A stretch of 64,000 nucleotides of DNA from NCBI GenBank assembly GCA_033065855.1, contig JAVXUO010000055.1, positions 177,147 through 241,146 on the forward strand, read 5' to 3'. Position 1 is the first letter of the stretch. Each line of letters begins with the position of its first letter. This document shows, piece by piece, positions 33,991 to 43,727 of this stretch. Made by a program: the position numbers and the translations under genes. Below the pieces are notes generated by a model, which worked only from the letters and a program-made list of their open reading frames with translations, made no database searches and was not told the DNA's origin. This stretch comes from Escallonia rubra (taxonomy: Eukaryota > Streptophyta > Magnoliopsida > Escalloniales > Escalloniaceae).

Positions 33991-36177
33991 TATAGGTCCC
34001 TAAACACACCTGGGGGGGGGGGGGGGGGAATATGTGTTTACAACTTTGAGCAGAAATTTAAAACTAAATTTACAAAGAAATAACAGAAGTAGTAAATCTA
34101 ACTCAACCCATAGATTTATACTGGTTCGGCCCCACCAGCCTACGTTCAGTCCCCAAGCACTCCATACAAGGTAGACCGACTCAAACCTTTCATTAACCAG
34201 CCAGCTTAGGGTGCTAGCTTAAACCACAGTACAAATTTTGAAACCCTTCAAGGTTTCTAACGATTACAAGTGAAAATAAGATTTGCAATTGAGATAGAAC
34301 AACACACTCCTTTATGAGTAGATATTACAATGAATACAACAAGGCTAAGCTTTCTTAGGTGGGAAGATCTGTAATCTTTCAAGAACTAAACCAAGAAGCT
34401 TGCTTTTCAATTTCTCAAAGTATGAACTCACTCAAAGAAGAATAGATGAAAGTGTGAAATAAGTTGAGAGAGTAATTTTGAGAAGTGAGAGAGATTTTTC
34501 AGAGATTATAAAGGTTAGTAATAAATGCTCCCAAAGACCCCTTTTATACTGAAAGAGAATATGACCGTTAAAAAGGGATGACATAAAGTTTGATTCGAAT
34601 GAAAGATTAAATTGATTTGAATGAAAACATCTCTGAGGAATTCGGTCGAATGAATATGAGATTCATTCGAATGAAATGATAGAGCTGAGAGATGTTGAAG
34701 CCACTGAATGATTGAGTCGAATGAAAACTACTTTTAGTCGAATGAAAATTTTGCTTCAAATGAAAACTTTGGCATTGATCGAAAAACTTGGCTTCGACTA
34801 GGGATGGCAATAAGATCCGCATCCGGCGGATCTCCGATCCTGTAGGAGCGGGTCATTTTGACTTTGACCGGGTCATGGGGCGGATATGGTATTTTTTTTT
34901 AAATCCGTAGCGGGTCAGGGTCGGGTATGGTATTTTGTCCAACCCGCCCCGGTGTACTAACCATAGACATCCGTCAATCTTATCCATCCGTCTTAAGATA
35001 TATATACATGTTTTTCTCCTAAAGGACACAAACCCTAAACTTATATCTTCTCTTTCACTCTCTGCCTCATGCCCAGTCCCACCATCGGCCGCCAGCTTCT
35101 TCCAGCTCTCTTTGCGAATCTTCCGACTTATGCCGCCGGCCGTCGCTGCCTCCTCCTTCTCTCCCTCTCCCCCGCACAGATCCTAGTTAGAATGTAGTTA
35201 ACCTGCTCGATTCCACCGATGAGCAAATCAGCCGGGAACCTGGACGAGAGCGCAATTAGCACTTCGTTAGTGACGTCTCACAGGCAATATCGGGGACGAC
35301 TTAAGCCATTGGACTAGGGTTTGTATTTTCGCTTTTTTATGGGCTATAGTTGCTGTTTGAGAGGGGAGGCATGTGAAGTACCTGTGGGCATAGGGACGGC
35401 GTCGCGTTGTGTGGCTTGCCACGCCTGTGCTTCGTGTGAATGGGAATTGAGAAGAAGTGACCGGAATTAGGGCTAGAGAAAGGATTAGGGTCAGGGTGGC
35501 ATGGTAAATGGATGGTGAATTGTGAAGGGTTTTGGTCTTTGGATGAGAGAAATTCTCACAGTTCTCTCAGAATTGTGGGTGGCTTCAAGTGAATTGCAGG
35601 GGCGGGGCGGGGGCGGGGCGGGGGCGGGTTTTTTGCATTTGCTTAGGATCGATTTTGGTATTCCACTTAGATGACCCGGTGGCGGAGTGGGGCAAGGTTC
35701 TAGGGCTATCGGGGCAGGTTCGGATTTTATAAGATCCGCATCTGACCCGCCCCATTGCCATCCCTAGCTTCGACTGAGAACTTTGGCTTCGACCGAAAGT
35801 TATGGCTTCGACCGAAAACTCTTGGCTTCAACCGAAAAACTCTTGGCTTCGACCGAAAGGAAATTTTGCAACTTTGATAAAAAGGAACTGAAGGATTAAT
35901 TCAAATGAAAACTCATTTGAGAGAAACTTCTTGGTTTGTTCTTTACTTGATTTTCTGGAAGATCTTTTAAGAAAGACTTAATATTAAAGATAAAATCTAC
36001 TTTTAAGTCTAGATCTAAATCTTCGTTCAAGTCCACGTCGAAGTCCAAGTCCAAATCCAAATCCAAATCCAAAGTTTATGTTTGACTATGATTGAACCTG
36101 AAATGAATCTTAATAACAGTGTTAGATTGATGTCAGAGATAGTAATCTTGGAATCATCAAAATCAGTCAAGTCGACA
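33991..36177 (-). repeat. Sirevirus 3' LTR (with a nested hAT element)
   Basis: It matches 42542-43727. The outer end reads TATAGG where the other LTR has TGTAGG, a mutated terminal dinucleotide. A run of 17 G lies at 34012-34028 where the other copy has seven. The TATA box TATAAAAG is at 34548-34541 on the minus strand. Upstream of it are many cgaatgaaa and ggcttcgaccgaaa motifs. After removing 968 bp of hAT plus 8 bp duplication the length is 1211, against 1186 for its partner; a tandem tccaaa tract at 36046-36075 explains part of the difference. Confidence 0.92.
34799..35766. mobile_element. Non-autonomous hAT transposon (968 bp) nested in the Sirevirus 3' LTR
   Basis: Both ends begin TAGGGATGGCAAT (a perfect 13-bp inverted repeat), and a perfect 8-bp target duplication GCTTCGAC flanks it (34791-34798 and 35767-35774). 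Next to the ends are ggatccgc/gcggatc and gacccgcc/ggcgggtc motifs. No transposase is encoded. Inside are a TATA-like gatatatatac (34997-35007), a telo-box AAACCCTAA (35030-35038), a CT-rich leader and a 41-codon frame from ATG 35068, and a G-quadruplex-capable ggggcgg array at 35599-35628. It is absent from the partner LTR, so it arrived after the retrotransposon. Confidence 0.94.
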
Positions 36178-36191
36178 ATCTCCCCCTTTTT
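36178..36191 (-). other. Sirevirus polypurine tract
   Basis: On the minus strand AAAAAGGGGGAGAT lies directly before the 3' LTR start TGTCGACTTG. This is the expected plus-strand primer for reverse transcription. Confidence 0.88.
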
Positions 36192-36406
36192 GATGATGAC
36201 AACATTAATCTAACATAGTATAACATACTCCTCATGGATCAGATAATCACTTAAGAAGCAACCAAACAATTTACGAACTGTTTTAATATTAAAAAAATTT
36301 ACAATTCAAAATTTTACTTTATAGTTAAAAAATGTACAATGAGATTTTCTCCCTCTTTGTCAAATCAAAAAAAGGGACAAACAATTGAAAGAGAAAAACA
36401 AAAAAT

Positions 36407-37318
36407 CTACGGCCTACGGCGGGCACCCTGAGCAGATGAGGACGGATCTGGAAGTGGAGGTTGAGCGGTGGTGGGGACTTCAACAACTTCCACTACACGA
36501 GGAGAGCGCGGCATCTGAGGGTTGTACGAAAGGTTGGGATTGAAAAACCACTCCTCACCTTCGTCGCCTCCATGACGAGATGAAAAAATGTTTGGACGAG
36601 TGACATAAAACCCATGTGCCTGTTCAAAAATTTGATGCGCCAAGTAGCGGTTCTACTCAGTCAATATGCTGGTAGAGAGATAAGCTTGGCGACACTGATG
36701 ATGAAGCGCGGCCTCTTGCTAACGTTGGAGATCCTGCTGTAGGCAATTCAAATGATCCAAAATTGGAGTGTGGTTAAGAGGAAGGGAGGTGACGTTGGAA
36801 ACAAGTTCGTTGAGAAGGGTATGAAAATCAATTTGATTGGAGAGGAGCTGAGCGGAGGACTGCTGAAGGGAAGAGAGAGCTCATTAAGAAAGGCGGTGTG
36901 ATTGGCAGTGACAGAAGCGACTAAGGTAGTTTGAGATTCAAGAATAAGTTGAACTGTGTTTAGAGAGACGAGAGAGCTGCTCGAAAAAGTCGGAGGTGTC
37001 AGAAGATAAAAATTCATTAAAGTTTAAGTTTGAAAAATCGGGGAGGGAACCAAAAAGAGGATCAGAAGGGTGAGGTGGTGTGGGCAGAGAAGGTGCAGAA
37101 GAAGAAGAAGGAGCAGAGGAAGGAGGAGGAGGATGGGCAGTCGAAGGAGGAGCAGAAGTACCTAAAGATGGAGGAGCAGTGGACGGTTGGTTGGCAAGAG
37201 CTGTGGATGATTGACGAGTGCGGCGACGTGTCGGAGGTGAAATGACTTTAGGCTCGTCATTGTCTGAAGTTTCTTGCAACACAAGGCGACGACTTCGAGG
37301 GCATGTGGATGGATCCAT
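36407..37318 (-). pseudogene. Sirevirus third ORF (downstream of pol), broken
   Basis: It begins at ATG 37318 (MDPSTCPRSRRLVLQE) and reads to 36938. It then continues in a second frame over 37017-36748 and returns to the first frame, ending at 36407 (WFFNPNLSYNPQMPRSPRV near the end). At least two frame changes and two stops break it; the intact form would have been about 300 aa. The first third is Pro/Ser-rich and basic (PPTRRRTRQSS, then PPPPSSAPSSSS). The middle and later parts look like amphipathic helices. I see no signal peptide or convincing membrane helix, so the label envelope-like sometimes used for such ORFs in Sireviruses is not supported here. Function is unknown. It has its own promoter-like region upstream. 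Confidence 0.62.
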
Positions 37319-37404
37319 AGCAGAGATAAGTGCGAAAAAGTTAAAAAGTAAATGGAGGTGAAAAGATTCGAGGGTAAACAGTTAAAAAGGAAAAAAAATG
37401 ACTG

Positions 37405-37595
37405 CGGGTATATATAGACGAAACATTTCAGTTGAATGAAGGTGTGTTTTCATTCGAATGAAAAGGTTTCCATTCCTTGACTGGTGGAGACTTTTCGTTC
37501 GAAGGAAAAGTTTTCTTTTGAAGGAAATACTTTTCATTCGAAGGAAAAGTTTGCATTCGAAGGAAAATAGTTCCCTTCGACTGAAAAGATAAAAA
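37405..37595 (-). promoter_or_regulatory. Internal promoter-like region before the third ORF of the Sirevirus
   Basis: On the minus strand an array of cattcgaa, ttcgaaggaaaag-type and tcgaatgaaa-type motifs (37595-37435) is followed by TATATATA (37416-37409), then by ATG 37318 about 90 bp later. The LTRs have the same order: motif array, TATAAAAG, transcript start. The array between pol and this ORF matches the LTR motifs better than any other internal part of the element. That it drives a subgenomic transcript is inference. Confidence 0.55.
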
Positions 37596-37623
37596 TAAAA
37601 TAATTAAGACAACAATAGAGTAA

Positions 37624-40600
37624 TCAGCTCAGATCACACATTCCTAAGCGGTGATGAAGAGAACAAAAACTAGATTCAACTAAAGGTTTGGTAAAAACAT
37701 CTGCAAGCTGATCTCCCGAACCAACTTTCTTGAGTTCGATTAAACATTTCTGAACGTTGTCTCGAAGAAAGTGGTGACGAATATCGATGTGCTTAGTGCG
37801 AGAGTGTTGAACATGATTTTTACTAATATCAATAGCACTGCTACTGTCGCACATGATAGGAATATTATCTAAGGGATCACCAAAATCTTGTAAAGTTTGA
37901 CGCATCCAAAGAACTTGAGCACAACAACTCCCAGCCGCAACATATTCCGCCTTTGCTGTGAAAAGTGCAACATATGTCTGTTTCTTGTTATGCCAAGATA
38001 CTAAGGCACCACCAAAAAATTGGCAAGTACCACTTGTACTTTTACGATCGAGGCATAGTCGGAATATGAGAAACCCACTAGATCAAGAGAGGAATTTTGT
38101 GGATACCAAAGCCCTAGATTTATCGTCCCAGAAAGATATTTGAAAATACGTTTAACAACAGTAAGATGAGATTCTTTGGGACAAGCTTGAAAACGGGCAT
38201 AGATGCACACACTAAACATAATATCAAGTCTAGAGGCGGTGAGATAAAGTAAACTACCAATCATACCACGGTAAAGTTTTTTATCAACATCTTTACCATG
38301 TTCATCTTTGACTAGATTAACACTAGGAGATATAGGGGTACCTCTAGGTTTAGCATTATTCATACCAAACATTTTCAAAAGCTCCCGCGTGTACTTGGAC
38401 TGATTAATGAAAATTCCTTCTTTTGATTGCTTCATTTGAAGTCCAAGGAAAAAAGTAAGTTCTCCATCATGCTCATCTCAAATTCTATGCGCACACTCTA
38501 AGCAAATTCTTGGCACATATCATCGTTAGTGGCTCTAAAAATAATATCATCAACGTAAATTTGAACTATAAGAATATGCAAGTTTTGAGATTTTTGTAAA
38601 AAGAGTGGTATCGACTTTGCCACGAGAGAATCCATTATCAATAAGAAAGCTGCTAAGACGACCGTACAAAGCTCGAGGAGCTTGTTTAAGACCGTACAAG
38701 GCCTTTTTCAGTTTAAAAACATGATTGGGGTATTTTTCGTTTTCAAAGCCGGAAGGTTGTTTAACAAAAACTTCCTCCTGAATTACCCATTCAAGAAGGC
38801 ACTTTTCACATCCATTTGAAAAAGGTTGAAATTCATGTGACATGAAAATACCAAAAGCATTCGGATAGCTTCAAGTCGAGCAACAGGGGAAAAAGTTTCG
38901 TCAAAATCAATCCCTTCAACTTGATTGTATCCTTGGGCTACTAGTCTAGCCTTGTTTCGAACAATATAGCCATCTTCATCAAGTTTGTTTCGAAAACCCA
39001 CTTGGTGCCAATGACCTTTTGTTGAACATGAGGCGGGACTAGAGACCAAACATCGGTTCTTTCAAATTGATTCAGTTCTTCTTGCTTGGCAAGGATCCAC
39101 CCATCATGTTTTAGAGCCTCAGAAATATTTTTAGGCTCTATTTGAGAGAGAGAAGCAAATCAACACAGAAAAGATTTACCGAAGACCGTGTCGTTACTCC
39201 ACGCTCAACATTATCGATTACTTGCTCCTTCGGGTGGCTAGAGGGGTATCTCCAGCTCTTTGGAAATGGTTGAGTCTTGGCATTTTCTTTTTGAGATGAC
39301 GTCGAGCATTCTCCTTCATTTGATGAAACATCCAACTTGTTGTTCAAGTCGAGAGAGAGTTTCTCGCTATCATCACCTGCATGCTTACTTGAATTTTTAA
39401 CGTTAGACTTTTCAAATACAGCTTGCATGGATTCTTCAACTGAAGAGTCCTACGATTATAAACTATATATGCTCTACTCTTTAAGGAATAACCAAGAAAA
39501 ATACCCTCATCAAATTTTGCATCAAACTTACCCAAGTTCTCACGATTGTTCAAAATAAAACATTTACAACCGAAAACCTTAATATAATCAATTTTAGGTT
39601 TTTGATTTGAGAAAAGTTCGTAAGGAGTTTTATCAAGGATCGGTATGATAAGAACCCTGTTCAATACGTAACAAGAAGTGCTGACGGCTTCACCCCAAAA
39701 ATATTTTGGCAAAGAATTTTCATGAAGCATTGTTCTGGCCATCTCTTGAAGAGTACAATTCTTTCTCTCTACAACCCCATTTTGTTGGGGAGTTCAAGGA
39801 GCAGAAAACTCGTGAGCAATGCCATTTTGATCACAAAAAGGTATAAAATCTTTTTCAAATTCACCGCCATGATCACTTTGGATTTTCACAAGCTTCGACC
39901 CCTTCTTATTTTGTAGAAGCTTTACAAGGTTAAAGAATTTTCCAAAAGCTTCATCCTTATGAGTTAAAAAAAGAACCCAGGTGTATCTTGAAAAATCGTC
40001 AACAATGACGAAGACATAACATTTTCCACCTAGGCTGGCATTTCTTGTGGGGCCAAAAAGATCTAAATGAAGAAGTTGAAGAGGGCGAGAGGTAGAAACA
40101 ACATTTTTGGCTTGAAAATATGTTTTTGACTGTTTTTCGTATTGACAGGCGTCACAAACCTTATCCTTGACAAACTTTAACTTTGGTAATCCTCTAACAA
40201 GCTCTTTCGAGAGAAGTTTCTTGATTAGATCCATATGCACATGACCTAATCTACGATGCCACAACCAATCATTTTGTTGATCAGAAAGACGTACTTCACG
40301 AGAAGAGTCTAACGCATCAAAAGACAAAGTGTAAATATTACCATCTCTCTTACTAACCAAAGTGCCTTCATCTGAGGCATGACTGATCAGGCAATGGTCA
40401 CATTCAAAATGAACTTTGTGCCCACTATCGATTAGCTGACTGATGCTTATCAAATTGAACTTTAAACCGTCAACTAAAGACACTTTATCAATGGAAATTG
40501 AACCGATACCAATTTTACCATTTGAGTTGTCTCCAAAAGTAACAAGACTGCCATCCTTCGGAGTGATACGAGAGAACAGTGAACAATCACCTGTCATATG

Positions 40601-40654
40601 CCTTGAACATCCGCTGTCGATGATCCATTTGTTTGAATCCACCTTTGCTTTCAA
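37624..40654 (-). pseudogene. Sirevirus pol: protease, integrase, reverse transcriptase, RNase H
   Basis: Domains on the minus strand: protease at about 40640-40560 (WIIDSGCSRHMTGD, the DSG active site) and the GAG-pre-integrase zinc finger (HRRLGHVH...CDACQYEKQ) near 40280-40130. Integrase core is at 40080-39794 (LLHLDLFGPTRNASLGGK, VDDFSRYTWV, IQSDHGGEFE) and continues to 39344. Reverse transcriptase runs from about 39049 to 38440 ([32 protein letters not shown], and YVDDI read in another frame near 38550). RNase H is at 37905-37624 (CDSSSAIDISKN, RTKHIDIRHHFLRD, QLADVFTKPL). At least four frameshifts split it. A second zinc knuckle (CTSCNKNDHLVKNC) lies just upstream at about 40860-40815. 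Confidence 0.9.
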
Positions 40655-41374
40655 GCATACCTACAACAGATTCTGGTTTCGTTCCTTTAGGTACCCAGAC
40701 TTTCTTGGGTCCTAGAAGATTAGATAGACAAGATTTTGGCATCCAAACTTGTTTTCTTCTATTTTATTAACAAAAAAAATGTAGTTGATTTCTAGCTACT
40801 TTAAGAGGACAATTTTTAACTAAGTGATCATTCTTGTTACACGATGTACAAAGTGTGAATGGTGAGCAAGAAGTTAGATTTTTGTTAAAAAAAAAATTAT
40901 AATCCTTTTGCATCTTCGAAGTATCATAACCAATTCCACTCTTTTCAAAAACACATATTTGTCTTCCCAAAACTATATCCAGATTCTCTCTTCCTTCTGT
41001 AAAGTTTGAAAGCGTGAGATTCAGATCTTTGATCTCCTTTTATAAGTTCTCTTTTTGTGTAGAAATTTTCTCCAGTTGGGATTTTAAAAGCTCGTTTTCT
41101 ACAGGAATTTTTACACTTATGAGATATTGGATTTCTGAAGACAAATAAGAATTTTCCTTCTTAGAAGCAATCAAATCATCTTTTAAAGACGCATTTTCAT
41201 AAATATAGAACTTAAACTTTTCGTCTAACTCTTCCTTTTCACCTTCCAACTCTTCAACGGTGTTTATCAAACAAAGAGCCTTTTTTTTTAATAGCAACAT
41301 TTTTAAGTTTTAACTTCTCATGGTTTTTACTGAGTTCAAGAAAAGCTAACTGAAGCTTATTATATTCAAAATTT

Positions 41375-42472
41375 TTAGCAGTGATTACCTTTTTCAGAGT
41401 GATCATCTTTGGCCATAAAACATAACTGAGTTACGTCATTGTCTTCGCTCGTCTCTTTTTCACTCTCGTCAGAATCATCCCAAGTCAATAGAGCTTTTCT
41501 GGGTTTGAATTTCTTTTCTTTGATGTCACGTCCGCTGCTGCTTGTTGACTTATTCTTGAGCTGCGGGTAGTACTTTTTGATGTGTCCAGTTCTGCCGCAT
41601 TCATAGCAAGCATCAGGATTTTCTCTTGCATTCCAATCACCATTGTTTCTTTGATGTGACTGGGTTGTCTGACTCCTCCTGATCTTTCCATCTCGCCGGC
41701 TCGTAAGGAACTTCTTTAACTTACGAGTGATGAGTGACATTTCTGGATCAGAGTCATCATTGCTCTCTGCAGGTTCATGAGAGGCCTCAGCTTTGAGAGT
41801 TAGATTCTTCTTCTTTGAAGTGGTATCTTCCTCGTCATGAATCTTGATCGTGATTTCACGAGTCATTAGAGAACCCACCAATTCTTCCAAATTCCACACA
41901 TTCAGGTCTTTGGCTTCTTGAATGGTTGTGAGTTTTGCTTCCCATCTCTTGGGAAGAGATCTAATAACGTTTCTTACGATCTCCTTTTCTGGGTATGATT
42001 TTCCTAAGAGCTTGAGTCCATTTATAATGAGAGTAAACCTGGAGTACATCTCATTTATGGACTCGTGTTTCTTCATCTTGAAGGCCTCATTCTGCTGGAC
42101 TAATATGTTAATCTTAGTTTCCTTTACCTGATTGGTACCTTCGTGAGTAACCTCCAACAGTCTCCACGTTTCTTTAGCTGTCTCACATGCTGAGACTCGA
42201 TTATACGCTTTCATGTCAAGGGCACAGCTGATAATGTTATTTTCCTTGTCATCCATGGAGAAGAGTTATGCCTCATGAGCATCCATTTCGAGAATTCCTT
42301 TGGGAACCTTGGTTTTGTCTAGTCCATCCTTCAATGGAATAATAGGACCATTCTCTACAACGTACCGTACATGAGTATCCTACCTCATAAAATTCCTCAT
42401 CCGATTTTTCCAGTGGCTATAATTGTCGCTCTTTAACAAAGGTGGTCTAGTGGTTGTTGAACCTTCTTCCAT
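41375..42472 (-). pseudogene. Sirevirus gag (capsid/nucleocapsid), broken
   Basis: It starts at ATG 42472 (MEEGSTTTRPPLLKSDNYSH) but meets a stop after about 30 codons. The main frame resumes by 42256 and stays open to 41375. It carries the UBN2-type gag block (TAKETWRLLEVTHEGTNQVK, YSRFTLIINGLKLLGKSY, VRNVIRSLPKRW) and a zinc knuckle CYECGRTGHIKKYY in which the last Cys of CX2CX4HX4C is replaced by Tyr. A coiled-coil-like acidic and basic region follows in a further frame at 41300-41040, then a second intact knuckle near 40850. The long gag with coiled coil fits Sireviruses. Confidence 0.85.
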
Positions 42473-42527
42473 AATGAGATCTTTAGCTCTTGACTATTAA
42501 GTCACAAAGAAAATACCAGAGCACACT

Positions 42528-42539
42528 GCTCTGATACCA
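42528..42539 (-). other. Sirevirus primer-binding site (initiator Met tRNA)
   Basis: On the minus strand TGGTATCAGAGC, complementary to the 3' end of initiator tRNA-Met, starts two bases after the 5' LTR end CCTACA. It is a perfect 12-base match to the usual copia primer site. Confidence 0.93.
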
Positions 42540-42541
42540 CT

Positions 42542-43727
42542 TGTAGGCCCCTAAACACACCTAGAGGGGGGGTGAATATGTGTTTACAACTTTGAGCATA
42601 AATTAAAAACTAAATTTACAAAGCAATAACAGAAGTAGTAAATATAACTCAACACGGAGATTTATACTAGTTCAGCCCCACCAGCCTACGTCCAGTCCCC
42701 GAGCACTCCACACAACGGAGACCTACTCGAGCCTTTCACTAACCAGCTAGCTTAGGGTGCTAGCTCAAACCACAGTACATATTCCGAAACCCTTTAAGGT
42801 TTCCAACGATTACAAGTGAAAATAAGATTTACAATTGAGATAGAACAATACACTCCTTTATGAGTAGCTATTACAATGAATACAACAAGGCTAAGCCTTC
42901 TTAGGTGGGAAGATCTATAATCTTTCAAGAACTAAACCAAGAAGCTTACTTTTCAATTTCTCAAAGTATGAACTCACTCAAAGAAGAATAGATGAAAGTG
43001 TGAAATAAGTTGAGAGAGTAATTTTGAGAAGTGAGAGAGATTTTTCAGAGATTAGAATGGTTAGTAATAAATGCTCCCAAAGACCCCTTTTATACTGAAA
43101 GAGAATATGACCGTTAAAAAAGGATGACATAAAATTGATTCGAATGAAAGATAAAATTGATTCGAATGAAAACATCTCTGAGAAATTCGGTCGAATGAAT
43201 ATGAGATTCATTCGAATGAAATGATAGAGTTGAGAGATGTTGAAGCCACTGAAGGATTGAGTTGAATGAAAACTATTTTTCAGCCGAATGAAAATGTTGC
43301 TTCTAATGAAAACTTTGGCATCGACTGAAAAACTTGGCTTCGACTGAGAACTTTGGCTTTGACCGAAAGTTCTGGCTTCGAACAAAAATCTTGGCTTCGA
43401 CCGAAAACTCTTGGCTTCGACCGAAAGGAAATTTTGCAACTTTGATAAAAAGGAACTAAATGATCAATTCGAATGAAAACTCATTTGAGAGAAACTTCTT
43501 GGTTTGTTCTTTACTTGATTTTCTGGAAGATCTTTTAAGAAAGACTTAGTATCAAAGATAAACTATACTTTTAAGTCTAGATCCAAATCTTCCTTCAAGT
43601 CCACGTCCAAGTCCAAATCCAAAGTTTATGTTTGATTATGATTGAACCTGAAATGAATCTTAATAACAGTGTTAGATTAATGTTAGAGATAATAATCTTG
43701 GAATCATCAAAATCAGTCAAGTCAACA
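42542..43727 (-). repeat. Sirevirus 5' LTR
   Basis: On the minus strand it runs TGTTGACTTGACTGA to GGGGCCTACA, 1186 bp, with TG...CA ends. The TATA box TATAAAAG is at 43094-43087. An array of ggcttcgac(c/t)gaaa and tcgaatgaa motifs occupies 43440-43130, upstream of the TATA box, including the palindrome tcattcgaatga near 43210. Confidence 0.93.

Larger units (their letters stand above)
33991..43727 (-). mobile_element. Sirevirus-type Ty1/copia retrotransposon, complete but inactive (9.7 kb)
   Basis: A 5-bp target duplication CATAT flanks it (33986-33990 and 43728-43732). On the minus strand the order is 5' LTR (43727-42542), tRNA-Met primer site, gag, pol (protease, integrase, RT, RNase H), an extra third ORF, polypurine tract, and 3' LTR (36177-33991, which contains a hAT insertion). 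Without that insertion the element is about 8.8 kb and the LTRs about 1.2 kb. Integrase-before-RT order defines copia. The wording of the integrase-RT linker (KTPYELF...FGCKCFILNNRENLGKFDA, FLGYS) and an ORF after pol point to the Sirevirus/Maximus lineage. Stops and frameshifts in all frames make it non-autonomous now. The two LTRs differ at scattered sites, so the insertion is not recent. Confidence 0.92.
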
